Assembly (NCBI GenBank): GCA_013368375.1
Contig: JAACJP010000006.1
Location: forward strand, 682,001 to 746,000
Reading direction: 5' to 3'
Source of the DNA: Tricholomella constricta
Taxonomy: Eukaryota > Basidiomycota > Agaricomycetes > Agaricales > Lyophyllaceae
Length of the DNA: 64,000 bases
The notes below the pieces were generated by a model. The model was not told the DNA's origin. It saw only the letters and a list, made by a program, of their open reading frames with translations, and made no database searches. Each line of letters starts with the position of its first letter. Position 1 is the stretch's first letter. The position numbers and the translations under genes are program-made. Below are positions 1 through 10,869 of this stretch, one piece after another.

Positions 1-8
1 CTGTGAAC

Positions 9-434
9 TGTAGATTTAAATAGACTTCGTCAATCCTCGAGGTCTTTGCACAATGGTAAAGACAACTGTATTTTGTACCTGTAGCTTTAAATAGACTTCG
101 TTGATCTACAAGGGGTTTGTAAGTAAGTTAAATGATATGAGAGGATGTAAGTAAACCGGCTCACCCTCGAGGTCTTTGCACAATGGTAAAGACGACTGAG
201 GGTGGCTCGGATCTGTCTATCGAAGACATATCTGGAAAACAAATAAGGTTTCTCTAAAGACTGGCAAATAGAGACTCGATCGTAGCCATGACGCTCTGCG
301 CCGTGGCATAAAGCGTAGTTGCGGTCGTCGAGGGTGTTGGAAGAATGAGGTGTGTCTGTATAAGGAGAATGTCCGATGATTAGATGATGACATCAGACGC
401 GCCTCGCCTGGTAATGAGAAGTCGCTCGTCAACA
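9..434 (-). repeat. 3' LTR of the copia element
   Basis: 426 bp beginning TGTTGACGAG on the minus strand and ending CTACA. It matches the LTR at 5695-6090 but keeps about 36 bp (around 309-345) missing from that copy. It contains two copies of a CTCGAGGTCTTTGCACAATG block (near 38-57 and 165-184). The inner neighbour is the polypurine tract, which identifies it as the 3' LTR. Confidence 0.92.
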
Positions 435-462
435 CTCCCCCCAATGACCAGGACCCAGACGA

Positions 463-939
463 TTACTTCTTGAGTCCAAGCAGGATGACCAAGTAGTCGT
501 GCGCAGGGCGCGGAAGTGGCTTCGTGAAGAGGTCGGCGATATTTTCAGTGGACAGTGGGATATGCTCGATGATTATGTCTCGCTCCCGGACACGCTCTCG
601 AATATAATGGTGACAGATGTCAATGTGTTCTGCCCGTGCATGGCCCTTTGTCGGTCCAGCAAGAGCTATGGCTGAGTTGTTATCGACGCGAAGGAGGATG
701 GGAAGCGGCTGTGGTAAGTTGATTTCTATCAGGAAGTTGTGCATTCATAATCCCTTTTGCACGCCACGTGTCGTGACCATGTACTCAGCCTCGGTGGTCA
801 AGAGTGCTACTGTTTGTTGGCACTTCAAACTCCATGATACGGGGCCTCCTGCGATCGTAAATACATATCCTGAGGTTGAGCACCTGGTGTCCAGGTCTCC
901 CCTGTAATCTGCATCCACATACCCTACCGGTTTGATCAA
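463..939 (-). pseudogene. Copia RNase H domain relic
   Basis: Two minus-strand blocks give the Ty1/copia RNase H. 745-939 has GYVDADYRGD..STSGYVF and TTEAEYM; 463-744 has LLRVDNNSAIALA, ARAEHIDICHHYIRE and ENIADLFTKPLP. The catalytic D-E-D residues of the family are visible, but the two blocks lie in different frames with a break near 745. This is the C-terminal end of the pol polyprotein, just before the 3' LTR. Confidence 0.88.
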
Positions 940-2859
940 CCCTCCTTACTCCTTCTCGTAGGTGATGTGGTAATCCAGGGTCCCCTTCAGGTAGCTGAGG
1001 ATGTACACCAAGGCGTCCCAGTGTGCCGGGGCCTGGGTTAGACTGGAAGCGCGCAAGTAGTCCAACCGCGAATGAGATGTCCGGGTGTGTTGCCACCTGA
1101 GCCCACATTAGCGACCCAAGTAGTTCGCGGTACGGCTTATCTCTCATGTATCGTCGGTCTTCCTCAGTTTGGGGTGCAAGGGCTTCGGTAAGATGAATAC
1201 CAGGTGGAAGGGGTGTTGCATGAGGGTTACAGTCAGCCATTCCAAAACACTCGAGGACGCGCTGCAGGTAGGTTCTCTGGGACAGTGTGATGCTTCCGGT
1301 GGAGCTGTTTCGGTTTATGGCCATGCCGACAATGAATTTTGACTCCCCCAGGTCTTTGGTTTCATACGCGAGTGCGAGCTCCTCTTTAGCACGGGTGGCT
1401 CCTTGTGTTGTGGTAGAGAGACCAAAGATGTCGTCGGTGAAGGTGTTGGTGATGGTGAGCTCGCCTTCGACTTCCTTGGTCTGGACGCAGCTATTAGCTC
1501 TGGATGTCCAGTACCCAAGCTTGCGGTAGGCCCTGTCGAGCGTATGCCACCAATCGTACCCCCCCTGCATCATGCCATAGGGTTTTGAGAAGAAGGCAAA
1601 CCATGCCCTCCCCCCCCGCAAACCCTGGAGGCAGCTGCATGTATATGATCTGAGCGAGCACACTGTTCAAGTACACTGATATGAAATCAACTTGCCAGAT
1701 TTGTAGGGCAAGCTGCACAGCAATGCCAGCAGATATCCGGAGGGACTCGAGATGCACGATGGCCGCTGATAGAGCTAGAAGGCCTGTAGGTGCTGTACAC
1801 AATAACAAATCTACTAACAACTATAGGGGCGAGAAGTGTTAAAAGTTCCCAAACACGCAAGTGTGCCGGGTTGAAAGGTTGTTCTGACGAAGGTAAAGAC
1901 GATCCAACTCGTAATTAGTCGGACCGACGACGAGACGACAAATGCGATAGTATGCGATCGTTCCCAGATGGAACGGGTCGGCGACATGACTGTTGGTGTT
2001 GGTGGCACGACAACGAGATGGACGAAGTTAATACGGAGAACTCACGGGTTCAGACGACGGGTACGAGCTGACAGAGACGGCGGTTATGAGTTTACAATGA
2101 TGGCGACGGTTTAGGACGAGTTTATACGGAGAGAACAGTTTGGAGACGACAGAGACGATGGTTTTTGAGCTGTTAACTCTGAATGTGAGGGAAAATACGG
2201 GCTGTAATTCACTGGGGGTCTGTATGTACTACATGGGAGTGTTTATATGGTAAGGTAAGAATCACCGACCCTTAGTGCGACCATACAGGCGTTTCACGTT
2301 AGGTTGTTGCCAAGTTTGGTACCGCGTGACTCGTTTCTGAGGCTCAAGGATGTCGGTGATTGCGGAATTCCGTGTGTCGGTCGGATCTGTACCGTGAATA
2401 GGGGACGGGGAGGCTTGTCGGTAAATGCGTCATTGGTAAGATGCCAAGTCAGGTGTTGACAGACGAACTTGCGTAGTCGCTGGTTGATTACACGGTTACT
2501 CCGATCGCCGACTGCCGAGGGAAAAGGGCAGCTGAGTCGAGTAAGTCGCATTGGATCGGTGAATCGGCCAGTATTGTCGCGGCGCTTTTGAGCAGCTTAT
2601 TGTGGTCGTAATAGTCGGTAGGTGGCCAGCTATAGAGGGTGCATATCACCGCGTAGGTCTCGTCGAAATCCTCCCCTGCAACCTGAGAATACCCTTTTGC
2701 TACCAGCCCTGCCTTCTGCCGTACCATGTTTCCATCTGCATCGTACTTGTTTGCGAAGACCCACATACATCCTATGACCTTCTTGCCCGGTGGCACTGAC
2801 GATGTGGGGACTAGCTGGAAGACCTCCTTCTTCTTCAGCACATCAAGCTCTGCCTCCAT
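785..2859 (-). pseudogene. Copia reverse transcriptase, split by a solo LTR
   Basis: The N-terminal RT block (about 2653-2859) has KKKEVFQLVP, KVIGCMWVFANKYD, KGYSQVAGEDFDETYA. The C-terminal block (785-1762) has IYMQLPPGF, TFTDDIFGLS (the copia Y-V-D-D site, here F-T-D-D) and YRELLGSLMWAQVATHPDISFAV. The 882-bp solo LTR 1767-2648 lies between FDETYA and IVHLESLRI; removing it with one 4-bp target repeat brings both sides into the same frame. Further frameshifts occur around 1500-1620 and 1000-1030. Confidence 0.87.
1767..2648 (-). mobile_element. Solo LTR (882 bp) nested in the copia RT
   Basis: The insert begins TGATAGAGC and ends CATATCA on the plus strand (TG...CA ends) and is flanked by a 4-bp duplication CCGC at 1763-1766 and 2649-2652. 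It holds no pol-like coding sequence. Much of it (about 1767-2330) is repeated in the other orientation at about 32490-33012, confirming a dispersed repeat. Structure and size fit a solo LTR, probably of a Ty3/gypsy-type element; the internal region of that element is not in the window. Confidence 0.82.
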
Positions 2860-2883
2860 CGCGGGTACCCAGAGATCCGGGCA

Positions 2884-4644
2884 TCACATCGCCTCCCCGT
2901 AGTGTTTAGGAACATAAGTGTCTCCCATTTTGTCGGCATTTTCGAGTAGCGCTAAGTATGCCTGCATGTCAACCGCAATGAGTGACTGGGGTAGTTTCTG
3001 CCCTATGGCCCACTCTTCCTGAGTGGTGCGCGCATCCTTCTCTGTCGAAAGTGTTTGTCGAGCAGTGACAAGGGCGGGTGTTGCCTTCGCGGCACGAGGA
3101 AGATGCCGAAAGGGAATGGGGATATCTAGATTGTCCTTGGGAGCTTGTTCCTCGGGGTCAGGTAGTCCCGGGCTTTCAGGAGGTGATAGTGTGGTGTCAT
3201 GAAGGGGGCCATCAGTGGGACGGATACATGGGGCAATGGGCTGCTTTGGGCGGATTATGGCAGGTACGGTTGGGTCAGGGAGTGGGTCATCACTACTGAG
3301 GAGGTCATTGTCATTGCTAGCGGGTAGGGTGATTGTGCGGTGCCTGACACCTTCCTCGAATATGACATCTCGGCTCGTGATCACTGATTGAGTGCCTCGA
3401 TCGAACAATTTATATCTGTTGTCCGAGTACCTGATCATGACATACTTAATTGAGCAAGGGTCTAGCTTCGACCTCACCAATTCCTCGGGAACTTTCGCAT
3501 AGGCCGCGCAACCGAATGGCCTCAGGTGCGAGACACTTTGTCGTTTTCCAGTCCAACCCTCCTTTGGGACGACGTCAGGGTGGCGAGACGATGGGACGTG
3601 GTTTCACGTGGTGATCTGTGTGGTGGCTGCCTCAGCCCACAGGCTCTTTGGGCAGTTCACTCTCGGTGAGCATGCATCACACGCCCTCAATGACGGTACA
3701 TATAGACCTCTTTGCCAGTCCATTTTGGACATGGGCGTACGGCGTGCTGACTTCAAGGTGATTCCCACAGTACTCGCTCCACTGTTCATTCAGCCATTCC
3801 TTCCCGGCATCAACATGAACATGGACCAGTTTCCTCCCAGTCTGGCATTCTGACTCTTGGTGGTATAGCTTGAATGCATCAAGTGTAGTGGTGACGTCCT
3901 TCCGGGAGAGGAAGTAGCCGATCATGTGGGATGTTCCACCGTCAACAGTGAGCATCATGTACAGCGCGCCTCCAAGTGATGCGACTGATGCACCCCATAG
4001 GTCAATATGTGCCCTGGTGTCCGCGTCCCATTCAGGAGTGACTTCGCCATCGTAGAGGCATGCTGAATGCTTCCCGTAGATACAGTTTACGCATTCGCCC
4101 TTGATGCTGACATCCCCTTTTATATGCAGGCCATCTACAAGTCCCTTCCTCGACATGTTCTGGATGCTCACAACACCGGCATGCGCAAAGCGACAGTGCC
4201 ACACATCGAGGTTGGTTGGGATGTTGAGGGAGCACACCACCATTGCCTGCACCGGTGGTTGTTTTGGGGTATCGAGCGAACTGAGTAGGTACATTCCATC
4301 TTTCTCCTGTCCCACCATTACGACACGATCTGTAGAGTCCCGGAATGTCGCCTTCCCTGCAGCAAACATAACCGAGAAGTTTGCTATGTCAAATTTCCCA
4401 ATAGATATCAGGTTTGCAGAGAGGTCGGGGGTATGCAGAGCTCCACAGAATGTAAGCTCAAAAGGGGTACCGTTGTGGGTAAACTGCTTGTGAACGGTGC
4501 CTCTGCCGATGATCCTGAAGGTGACTCCACGAGCCACCAACTGGCCATGGTGTGGTGCACTAAGCTCCTCATATTCGGAGAATGCCTCGCATTCAACGAA
4601 GCAGTGGTCACTTGCGCCAGAGTCCTGCTCCCGTCTGTGCCCAT
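2884..4644 (-). pseudogene. Copia protease and integrase relic
   Basis: The protease active site DSGASDHCF lies near 4590-4620 and GALHTPDLSANLISIGKF near 4390-4440. The GAG-pre-integrase segment WHCRFAHAGVV..CVNCIYGKHS lies near 4060-4210 with the HHCC pattern. In the integrase core AHIDLWGA and HVDAGKEWL supply two acidic residues, but the third is changed: GLAKRS stands where the family has an E (PYTPQQNGVAERK pattern). 2884-3480 is the proline-rich linker before RT, with YVMIRYSDNRYKLFDR. Frames change near 3500-3680. Confidence 0.87.
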
Positions 4645-4701
4645 AGCAAAGTGCTCATTGGCAGCTTCCAGCTTCTCTATGTTGAATGTGGCAGGGGCAA
4701 A

Positions 4702-5604
4702 CTAAGCTGTGCATGCATACATTATTTGGGAAGTGTTTTGCTTGGTACTGACTGCCATGTTTGCCTTAGGAGTGGTCTCTGTTGACTTGATGTCTGCTGT
4801 CATGTCTGCGGTGTGTCCCCTCTTTCTAAAGTTCGGAGAGAACTGGCCTTCCTTTCCCCCTCCTTTCCAGTAGCAATTATCTATGGTGTGGCCGGTGCGT
4901 CCGCAATGCATGTTAACACACACGAGTTGTTGCTTTGGGGTTGCCGCTACAATGTGGAGGGCAGTGGATGTGGGATTAGGTTTAGTTGACTGCGCCTTTA
5001 TGTGGTCCCAGTGGACGGTCAAGCCTGCGATTAGCTGCACGGAAGTTGTTGTGGTGTACATGCTGGCAATGGAATTCCATGACTCTGGCATGGAGGCCAT
5101 AACGATGGATCGGAAGGTGGAGTCTTCTATCTTGCTCCCTTTTTCCGTCGCCTCATTCCACTTCATTTGCAGATCAGCAATGTGCATGTGGAAATCGGCA
5201 CTGTCGGAGAACTTTGTGGCCCGAAGGATGTTTTCAGCATCAATCGCTGCTAGGTCTGAATAGACGCTGAAGTTGTCCAATAGCGTCGTTCATGCTTCAG
5301 CTGCAGTGCTGCTCATCTTGATACCAAACTCCAGCGGGTTCATGGCGTTGAATGCGATGAGCCCTAGTGTCCAGGCATCGCAGACCTCCCTTTCCTCAAG
5401 GGACGGTGAGGCAGATGTCTATTTGGTATCCTCGGGTGGGAGGGATCCACTTGGGAGTGGCAAAGGCTTCTGTGTCTTTCTGCTGAGGTAGCCTTGGGCA
5501 CTGCAGCTTTTGGCAGCAATCAGGATCCTATCGCAGAAACTTGTATAGTTTGTCCCGTTGAAGCGTTCTTCTTCGGAGAAAATAGGAGCACTCCTGTCTG
5601 ACAT
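4702..5604 (-). pseudogene. Copia gag relic (UBN2-type with zinc knuckle)
   Basis: Starts at 5604 with MSDRSAPIFSEEERFNGTNY, the usual opening of copia Gag proteins of the UBN2/DUF4219 type. It continues as ADFHMHIADLQMKWNEATEK and TFRSIVMASMPESWN. A knuckle-like CVNMHCGRTGHTIDNC lies near 4870-4920 (spacing close to, not exactly, CX2CX4HX4C). Stops near 5419 and around 5280 break the frame. It lies just inside the 5' LTR, as expected. Confidence 0.83.
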
Positions 5605-5694
5605 GTTTGTTACGTGGGGTGCTAAGTTTTGTGTGAGTCCATCTTGGTGTGAAGTAGTTCTGCGAAGTGGTAGTGCAATCAGGGCCCAATAACC

Positions 5695-6090
5695 TGTAGA
5701 TTTAAATAGACTTCGTTAGTCCTCGAGGTCTTTGCACAATGGTAAAGACAACTGTATTTTGTACCTGTAGATTTATATAGACTTTGTTAATCTACAGGGG
5801 GTTTGTAAGTAAGTAAAATGATATGAGAGGATGTAAGTAAAGCGACTCACCCTTGAGGTCTTTGCACAATGGTAAAGATGATTGAGGGTGGCTCGGATCT
5901 GTCTATCGAAGACATATCTGGAAAACAAATAAGGTTTCTCTAAAGACTGGCAAATAGAGACTCGACTGTAGCCACAATGCTCTGCACCGTGGCATAAAGA
6001 ATAAGTGTGTCTGTATAAGGAGGATGTCCCAATGATTAGATGATGACATCAGATGTGCCTCGCCTGGTAATGGGAAGTTGCTCGTCAACA
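5695..6090 (-). repeat. 5' LTR of the copia element
   Basis: 396 bp matching 9-434. The differences are mostly CG in the other copy against TG or CA here (for example ACGCTCTGCGCC against ATGCTCTGCACC), plus a 36-bp deletion. The flanking TGAAC at 6091-6095 repeats the one at 4-8. Confidence 0.9.
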
Positions 6091-6095
6091 TGAAC

Positions 6096-6650
6096 AATTC
6101 ACCTAAAACTCAGGCATAGGATGGTTACAAGTTACTCACCTGAACCATTGCAATTTGGACCCACTCTCCCCACAGCGGCCCCAGTAACTCTCAGTGCACG
6201 TTGAGCAGATGTGTTATGTCATGCAATTTGTCACGCAGTGTGTGGTTTGGGCGGTCAGTTTCGGCGACCCAAAATCTCCATGCCCACAATGCGTACACAT
6301 TCAATATTTTGCACACTTTATCTATCACTCAGTATCTTTCGATGTCCAGAAGAATTTGTCCAGAATTAAAATTCTAACTGTCATTCATGTTTGTATAACT
6401 ATAAATTTTTGTGATTGTAAAAATATTTTTCTGGAGAAAGCGAGGCAGGATAGATATAGCCAAGTTTCTCTCTCAAACTTTGCGAGGATATGTCGCAGGC
6501 AAAAGGAATTGGAATGGGCGTGATGAAGCTTCCCTCACAGTGGGTGACATCTGAATATAATATTGACAAACATCACGGCAATTTACCAGGCCCTGCGCAC
6601 CCCCATATCACTGATACTGAGCGGAGTTCAAATACTCACGTGCTCTTTGT
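6096..6650. other. No gene seen
   Basis: AT-rich stretch with only short open frames without codon bias or recognisable motifs. It may be the 5' flank of the relic that follows. Confidence 0.4.
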
Positions 6651-6654
6651 CAGC

Positions 6655-6990
6655 TGTGCAACTGCAGCCTTGCAATCGTGGCATGCAAACAATGTGTCTG
6701 TCTCTTAGATGGCGTGTCTGCTCTACTTTGCCATGGTTGCGGTCGCAAATCTGTATTATCATCTAACGAGACCTTTCTCCATAGATCTCATGTTGAATCT
6801 ACTTCAGTTTTTCATGTCACAATGCAGCAACCTGTGGGCAATTAAGTATGTGAGTATGTGAAACAAGGCAACTGTGCCAATCACACTAGTTTCATCGAAT
6901 ACTCGCTTGCACTCTCCTACTGTGCTGGCATTTGTTTTGCAGGAAACTTCTACACCTGGACACAGTACATCCACCCAGCATGACTTTTGA
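6655..6990 (+). pseudogene. Cys-rich relic upstream of the DUF6729-type gene
   Basis: One plus frame reads CKQCVCLLDGVSALLCHGCG near 6680-6750, then after one stop CEYVKQGNCANHTSF and SLALSYCAGICFAG. The paired CxxC spacing suggests a zinc-binding cluster. The frame carries stops at the GN*VCEY and PA*LL positions. It may be a 5' exon of the AT-hook/DUF6729 gene that starts about 240 bp further on. I do not recognise the family. Confidence 0.35.
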
Positions 6991-7228
6991 ATATCAGTCT
7001 GATGATGAGTTCGCGTCAATCTGGGATACATGAGCTCGAAGCTTTTGAACGAACAATATGTTCTACAAGATGAGCCAGTCTACGATATTTTGACTTTGGT
7101 TTTTTGCTGGACTAATATGCAGTGCCGTGGCATCGAGCTCACAACCTTCTTCAGAGGGCACTGAAACCACAGAGGAATTCAGGTGAGTTGCGAGTTCTCC
7201 AGCTGCCAATGTTGTCTTCTCATGTTCT

Positions 7229-8930
7229 ATGTGCACCAGTGTCAATACCAACCTGTCTGACTTGTCCACTTTGTCCGATGTCTTCGTCCTTGAAGCTCCA
7301 TCACTCCTGACTGAAAAGCGAAACCCTGGCTGCCCGAAGGGCTCAGTAAACCATATCATGCTGCCAGAACTGCCAGAAGCGAAGCGGCCAGTGGGATGCC
7401 CACGTGGCTTTGGCCCTCGCCAAATTGCAAAGGCAAATAGTGGTGTAGAAATGATAAAGAAGAAGGACCGTTGTGGAAGACCCAAGAAGAAACCAGTGTG
7501 CGGACTTATGCAGTCTCAGGACAATCTGTCTAGTGGGCTGGTATGTAATTATGGAATATGATTCCTTCTACCCCACTAAATAGACCCCACACAGCTTGTC
7601 CCTGGGGTAACACCAAGAGGGCCTTCCCACCAGGTTTGCAATGATGCCAGCACAACATGGCTACTGGGCTATTTCCCTCACGAGGCACATCTGACAATGC
7701 TCTCATGGCCGCTAACTCACTGCCCAAAGACACATCAGATGAGGTTCCTGCCAATGCCACCACCAGCGCTACTCCGACAACTACTACATCCATACCTTCT
7801 GCATCACCACAAACATCTCCTTTAGTGATCAAAATTGAACCTGGGGCACCACTGATCTCTGACAATGACCCATCTCAAATGATAGATGGTGATGAATACA
7901 ACGATGGTGGTGATGGGGCTGGGGCTGAGGAATCACTGCTTGAGGAAGGGATTGGCAAGGACGACAGAGACGATGATGAATCCAACACATCTGCATCAAA
8001 GGTTCCCTTATGACTACTTCCAACATGGCTGAAATCAAAATTTGATGCCTTTGTCCTGGCGTCAGGTCCAGCAAACCGTGGGCTCGATGGACTTCTACCT
8101 CTATACCGAGACCACAAAGACTTCTGGTTTCCAAAGCCAGTGTCATTCTTCATAATTCAGGATATTGCCAATCTCACACCTCAGCAGTTGTACAATGTAC
8201 GGTTCTTTCTTTGGGATCCTGAATGCCTTGTATCGGGCAGGATAGTGTGTCCCAATAAGGGGTGTACTGCTCGTCTGCAATGCCATAGTGAAATTCCACG
8301 TCCCCGCCATGTGGTAGACCTTGGCACTACCTTCTGGATAATTGGGTACTGTTACCGCTACAGGAAATGCAAAAGCCCCAGCAGTGTGACATTCAAAAGC
8401 TGGGATTCATGGACCTTGGCCGTTCTTCCACCTTCTCTCGTCACCATGATTCCTGCTCGATTGACGTACCAAAGTGGCATATCGGAATGATGCCTTTATG
8501 TTCTTGCGGAGCTGTTTTCAACATGGGTTAGGTTCAAAGCAGTTTTCCAATGCTCTCCTTGTCCATCACCTACAGAAATATGACCTTCTGCATCTATGGT
8601 ACTTACAGACACTTGCACCAGAAGCTGGTTCACTGTTGTCATCGGGCCCCTTTGTGCACCAATTCAAGCCATTTTCATCATTCAATGACACGTCCCCTGA
8701 TGGACTTCAAGGATTTGTTCCCAGCTCCCAATGGCTGCATGACATATATGACTCGATGGTTAAAGAACACCAAACTGAATTTAATCAACATATGTCAATG
8801 CTCACTGGGGATATTTGTGCGATAGACCATAGTTTCAAGGTGTGCTTTCCATCCTTCAGTAATTACAGCTCACGCACCGCGGTCCGCAGTGCCAGCTCTC
8901 ACTCTATAAATAATGTGATGGCCGGTTGAA
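7229..8930 (+). pseudogene. AT-hook / DUF6729-type gene, degraded
   Basis: 7229-7540 encodes basic repeats of AT-hook type: KRNPGCPKGS, KRPVGCPRGFGPRQ and the canonical-looking KKDRCGRPKKKP. After a probable intron (about 7541-7640) 7657-8010 is an S/T/P-rich acidic linker. A TGA at 8011-8013 interrupts a frame that runs on to 8490 with RFFLWDPE..VCPNKGCTARLQCH, RPRHVVDLGTTFWIIGYCYR and PARLTYQSG, matching what I recall of DUF6729 in Agaricomycete genomes. A one-base frame change near 8474 leads to VAYRNDAFMFLRSCFQHG LGSKQFSNALL and GDICAIDHSFKV, an RNase H-like (transposase-like) start, followed by an intron beginning GTGTGC near 8841. Function unknown; the family is repetitive and probably transposon-derived. 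Confidence 0.6.
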
Positions 8931-8949
8931 ATTCCAATCATTGTCACAC

Positions 8950-9990
8950 TCTTCTGTCAGTGTCACACATTCATGACAACTTGTTATCTGATCCCTCCCT
9001 CCACAAAAACATTCATGACTGTCCAGCCATTAGATTCTATGGATTTCTCCCTGGGCACTTACAATGACCATGGTGCTCACATACAGGAGGTCCTCTTCTA
9101 CTGTGAATCTCGCCTCCGCAAAGCCCTGGGGATATACAAGACAGAGGAACAGGATGTTCAGCAGTGGATGCAGCCACGCATTGCTGAAGAGCTTGTGAGT
9201 ATTTGTGACATCACATCACATGTTGAGTGACTGATGTAATCAACCCAGGATTTTGCGCTGGGATATGTCGGTACTGCCGCAGCAATGATGGTCCCATGCG
9301 AGATTCCAGATCTCATTTGCCTCCTAGCCTGCAACCTTTTCCTGTGGTCCCACCGTCTAGACACATTGCAACTATCTCCCGAGTTGCAATTGGAGCTGGA
9401 GGCATCAGTGAACATTGATTACCCCACGGGTCCAGTCAGTGAATACTCCTGTGACTGGTGGAACTTCCCTTTCGACGATGATGCACAAGAGAATTTTGAC
9501 CGGACCACCCTCAACACATGCTTGGACCTCCATCGTAGATTAAAGCCGGACTCTGCAAAGACTAGGTTCCTGTGGCAGTCCCGTCTAATCAAGCCAGCTG
9601 CGTTGTCAATGACATTCGGAGTCAAGCACAGGGATATGCCAGCATCTTTGGATCACACATGGATTTGATAATGTGCTGCACCGCAGCATTTCACAGCATG
9701 AATGAGGCTGCAGTCCAAAAGGAGGGCACCAAGGGTGGAGCAGCAACCACTCAACTCACTGCTGCAAAGGTCATAGAAATCTTCGAACCAGGGACCAATT
9801 CAGGTCCTTTGGGAACTGACTTTGGTCATCTGGCCACAGGATCCTTGATGGGGCAGGACTCTTCTGATGGCACCCTTTCCCCCTCCAGCGCACACAGATT
9901 TGATGCCATTGGCACTGACATCATCCAGCCACGCAGCCTGGAAAGCCCAGAAATACTCACCCATTTCGAGCAACAACCCCTATGAAGCTT
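8950..9990 (+). pseudogene. Downstream part of the same relic
   Basis: Short open blocks in changing frames: 9050-9195 (SRLRKALGIYKTEEQDVQ QW), 9285-9668 (CNLFLWSHRLDTLQLS, YSCDWWNFPFDDDAQENFD, DLHRRLKPDSAKTRFLW) and 9572-9985. They follow the DUF6729 segment without a clear promoter and lead into the acidic SIM-like region, so they look like the later exons of one gene. No domain recognised. Confidence 0.35.
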
Positions 9991-10072
9991 CATTGATGAT
10001 GTGGAGCCATACTGAGGCTACTACCACAGAGATCGGTCTCCTGTCATTGTCACTCCTCTCCCAGCACACACC

Positions 10073-10718
10073 ATGGCATCCCCAGAGCAGGCAGCCATGG
10101 CGCCCCCACACTCCAACGCCGCGGCACTCCCACCTTCAAACGCTGTGGCATCACCAAAGCAGGTTGCCACGGCATCCTCCATCATTATGTTGGAGTTGAC
10201 AGATGATAAGAACAAGGAAGATGAAGCGACATCCCTTCCTATGGTCCTGCTCAGTGATGATGAGGAATCAGTCCCCATGATTGTGCTGACTGATGATGAG
10301 GATGAAGTCGAAACTCTCCCAATGATTGTGCTTAGTGACGATGAGGATTAAAGCCCAGCCATTTCACAGCTTGAGCTAAGCAGTGATGATGAGCCTTCCA
10401 CGGGCATTGTCCTTGTAGATGTCTCTGAGATGAGGCAGTAGTTGCAGTGGATTTGAGTGATGATGAGGGTCAGGAGGTCCGTTGCCCCGCCCCAGCACTG
10501 GGCTGCCCTATTTAGACCTTGACAAGTTGCTTGCCTTTGACGACGGTGATATCCCAGACCAAACAGTGGAACATACTGCAGGGCCCAGCAGTTCCACTTG
10601 TATTCAGGTACTGCATGGCCCTTACACGCCATCATCATTTGCACACATTCCTGATTCAATCCTGGCAGATGACATGGACATGGAATTCAGCGAAGACAGC
10701 GAAGAAGAGGAGGATTGA
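10073..10718 (+). pseudogene. Acidic tail with tandem SUMO-interaction-like motifs
   Basis: An open frame 10073-10351 ends with a run of hydrophobic-core-plus-acid units: IIMLELTDD, PMVLLSDDEE, PMIVLTDDED, PMIVLSDDED. After the TAA at 10349-10351 similar units continue in the same or a shifted frame: LELSSDDE, GIVLVDVSE, VAVDLSDDEG to about 10480. 10482-10718 adds SEDSEEEED. Four aliphatic residues followed by S/T-D-D-E is the SUMO-interacting-motif pattern. It probably formed the C-terminus of the AT-hook/DUF6729 protein. Confidence 0.5.
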
Positions 10719-10869
10719 TTAAAATGACATTGCCTTGTCCCCCAATTTTTGACAGCCCCTTATGTATGACATCAATGACATCTATGCACTCTGGCTTGCC
10801 TGCCAACACTATCTGAGAGTTACCAGTAACCATTCAATACTTGCTCCACCGTGCAACCTGATAAATAGT

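Larger units (their letters stand above)
4..6095 (-). mobile_element. Ty1/copia LTR retrotransposon, full length but inactive
   Basis: A minus-strand copia element bounded by two LTRs (9-434 and 5695-6090) and a perfect 5-bp target duplication TGAAC at 4-8 and 6091-6095. A purine tract (TTGGGGGGAG on the minus strand) abuts the 3' LTR at 434. Order on the minus strand is gag, protease, integrase, reverse transcriptase, RNase H, the copia order. All parts carry stops or frameshifts, so the copy cannot encode a working polyprotein. A solo LTR of another element (1767-2648) interrupts the reverse transcriptase. Confidence 0.93.

Noticed and set aside
9..190. CRISPR-like direct repeats in the LTR (AGACTTCGT and CTCGAGGTCTTTGCACAATG)
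   Set aside because: They lie within LTRs, are few and unevenly spaced, and the organism is a fungus.
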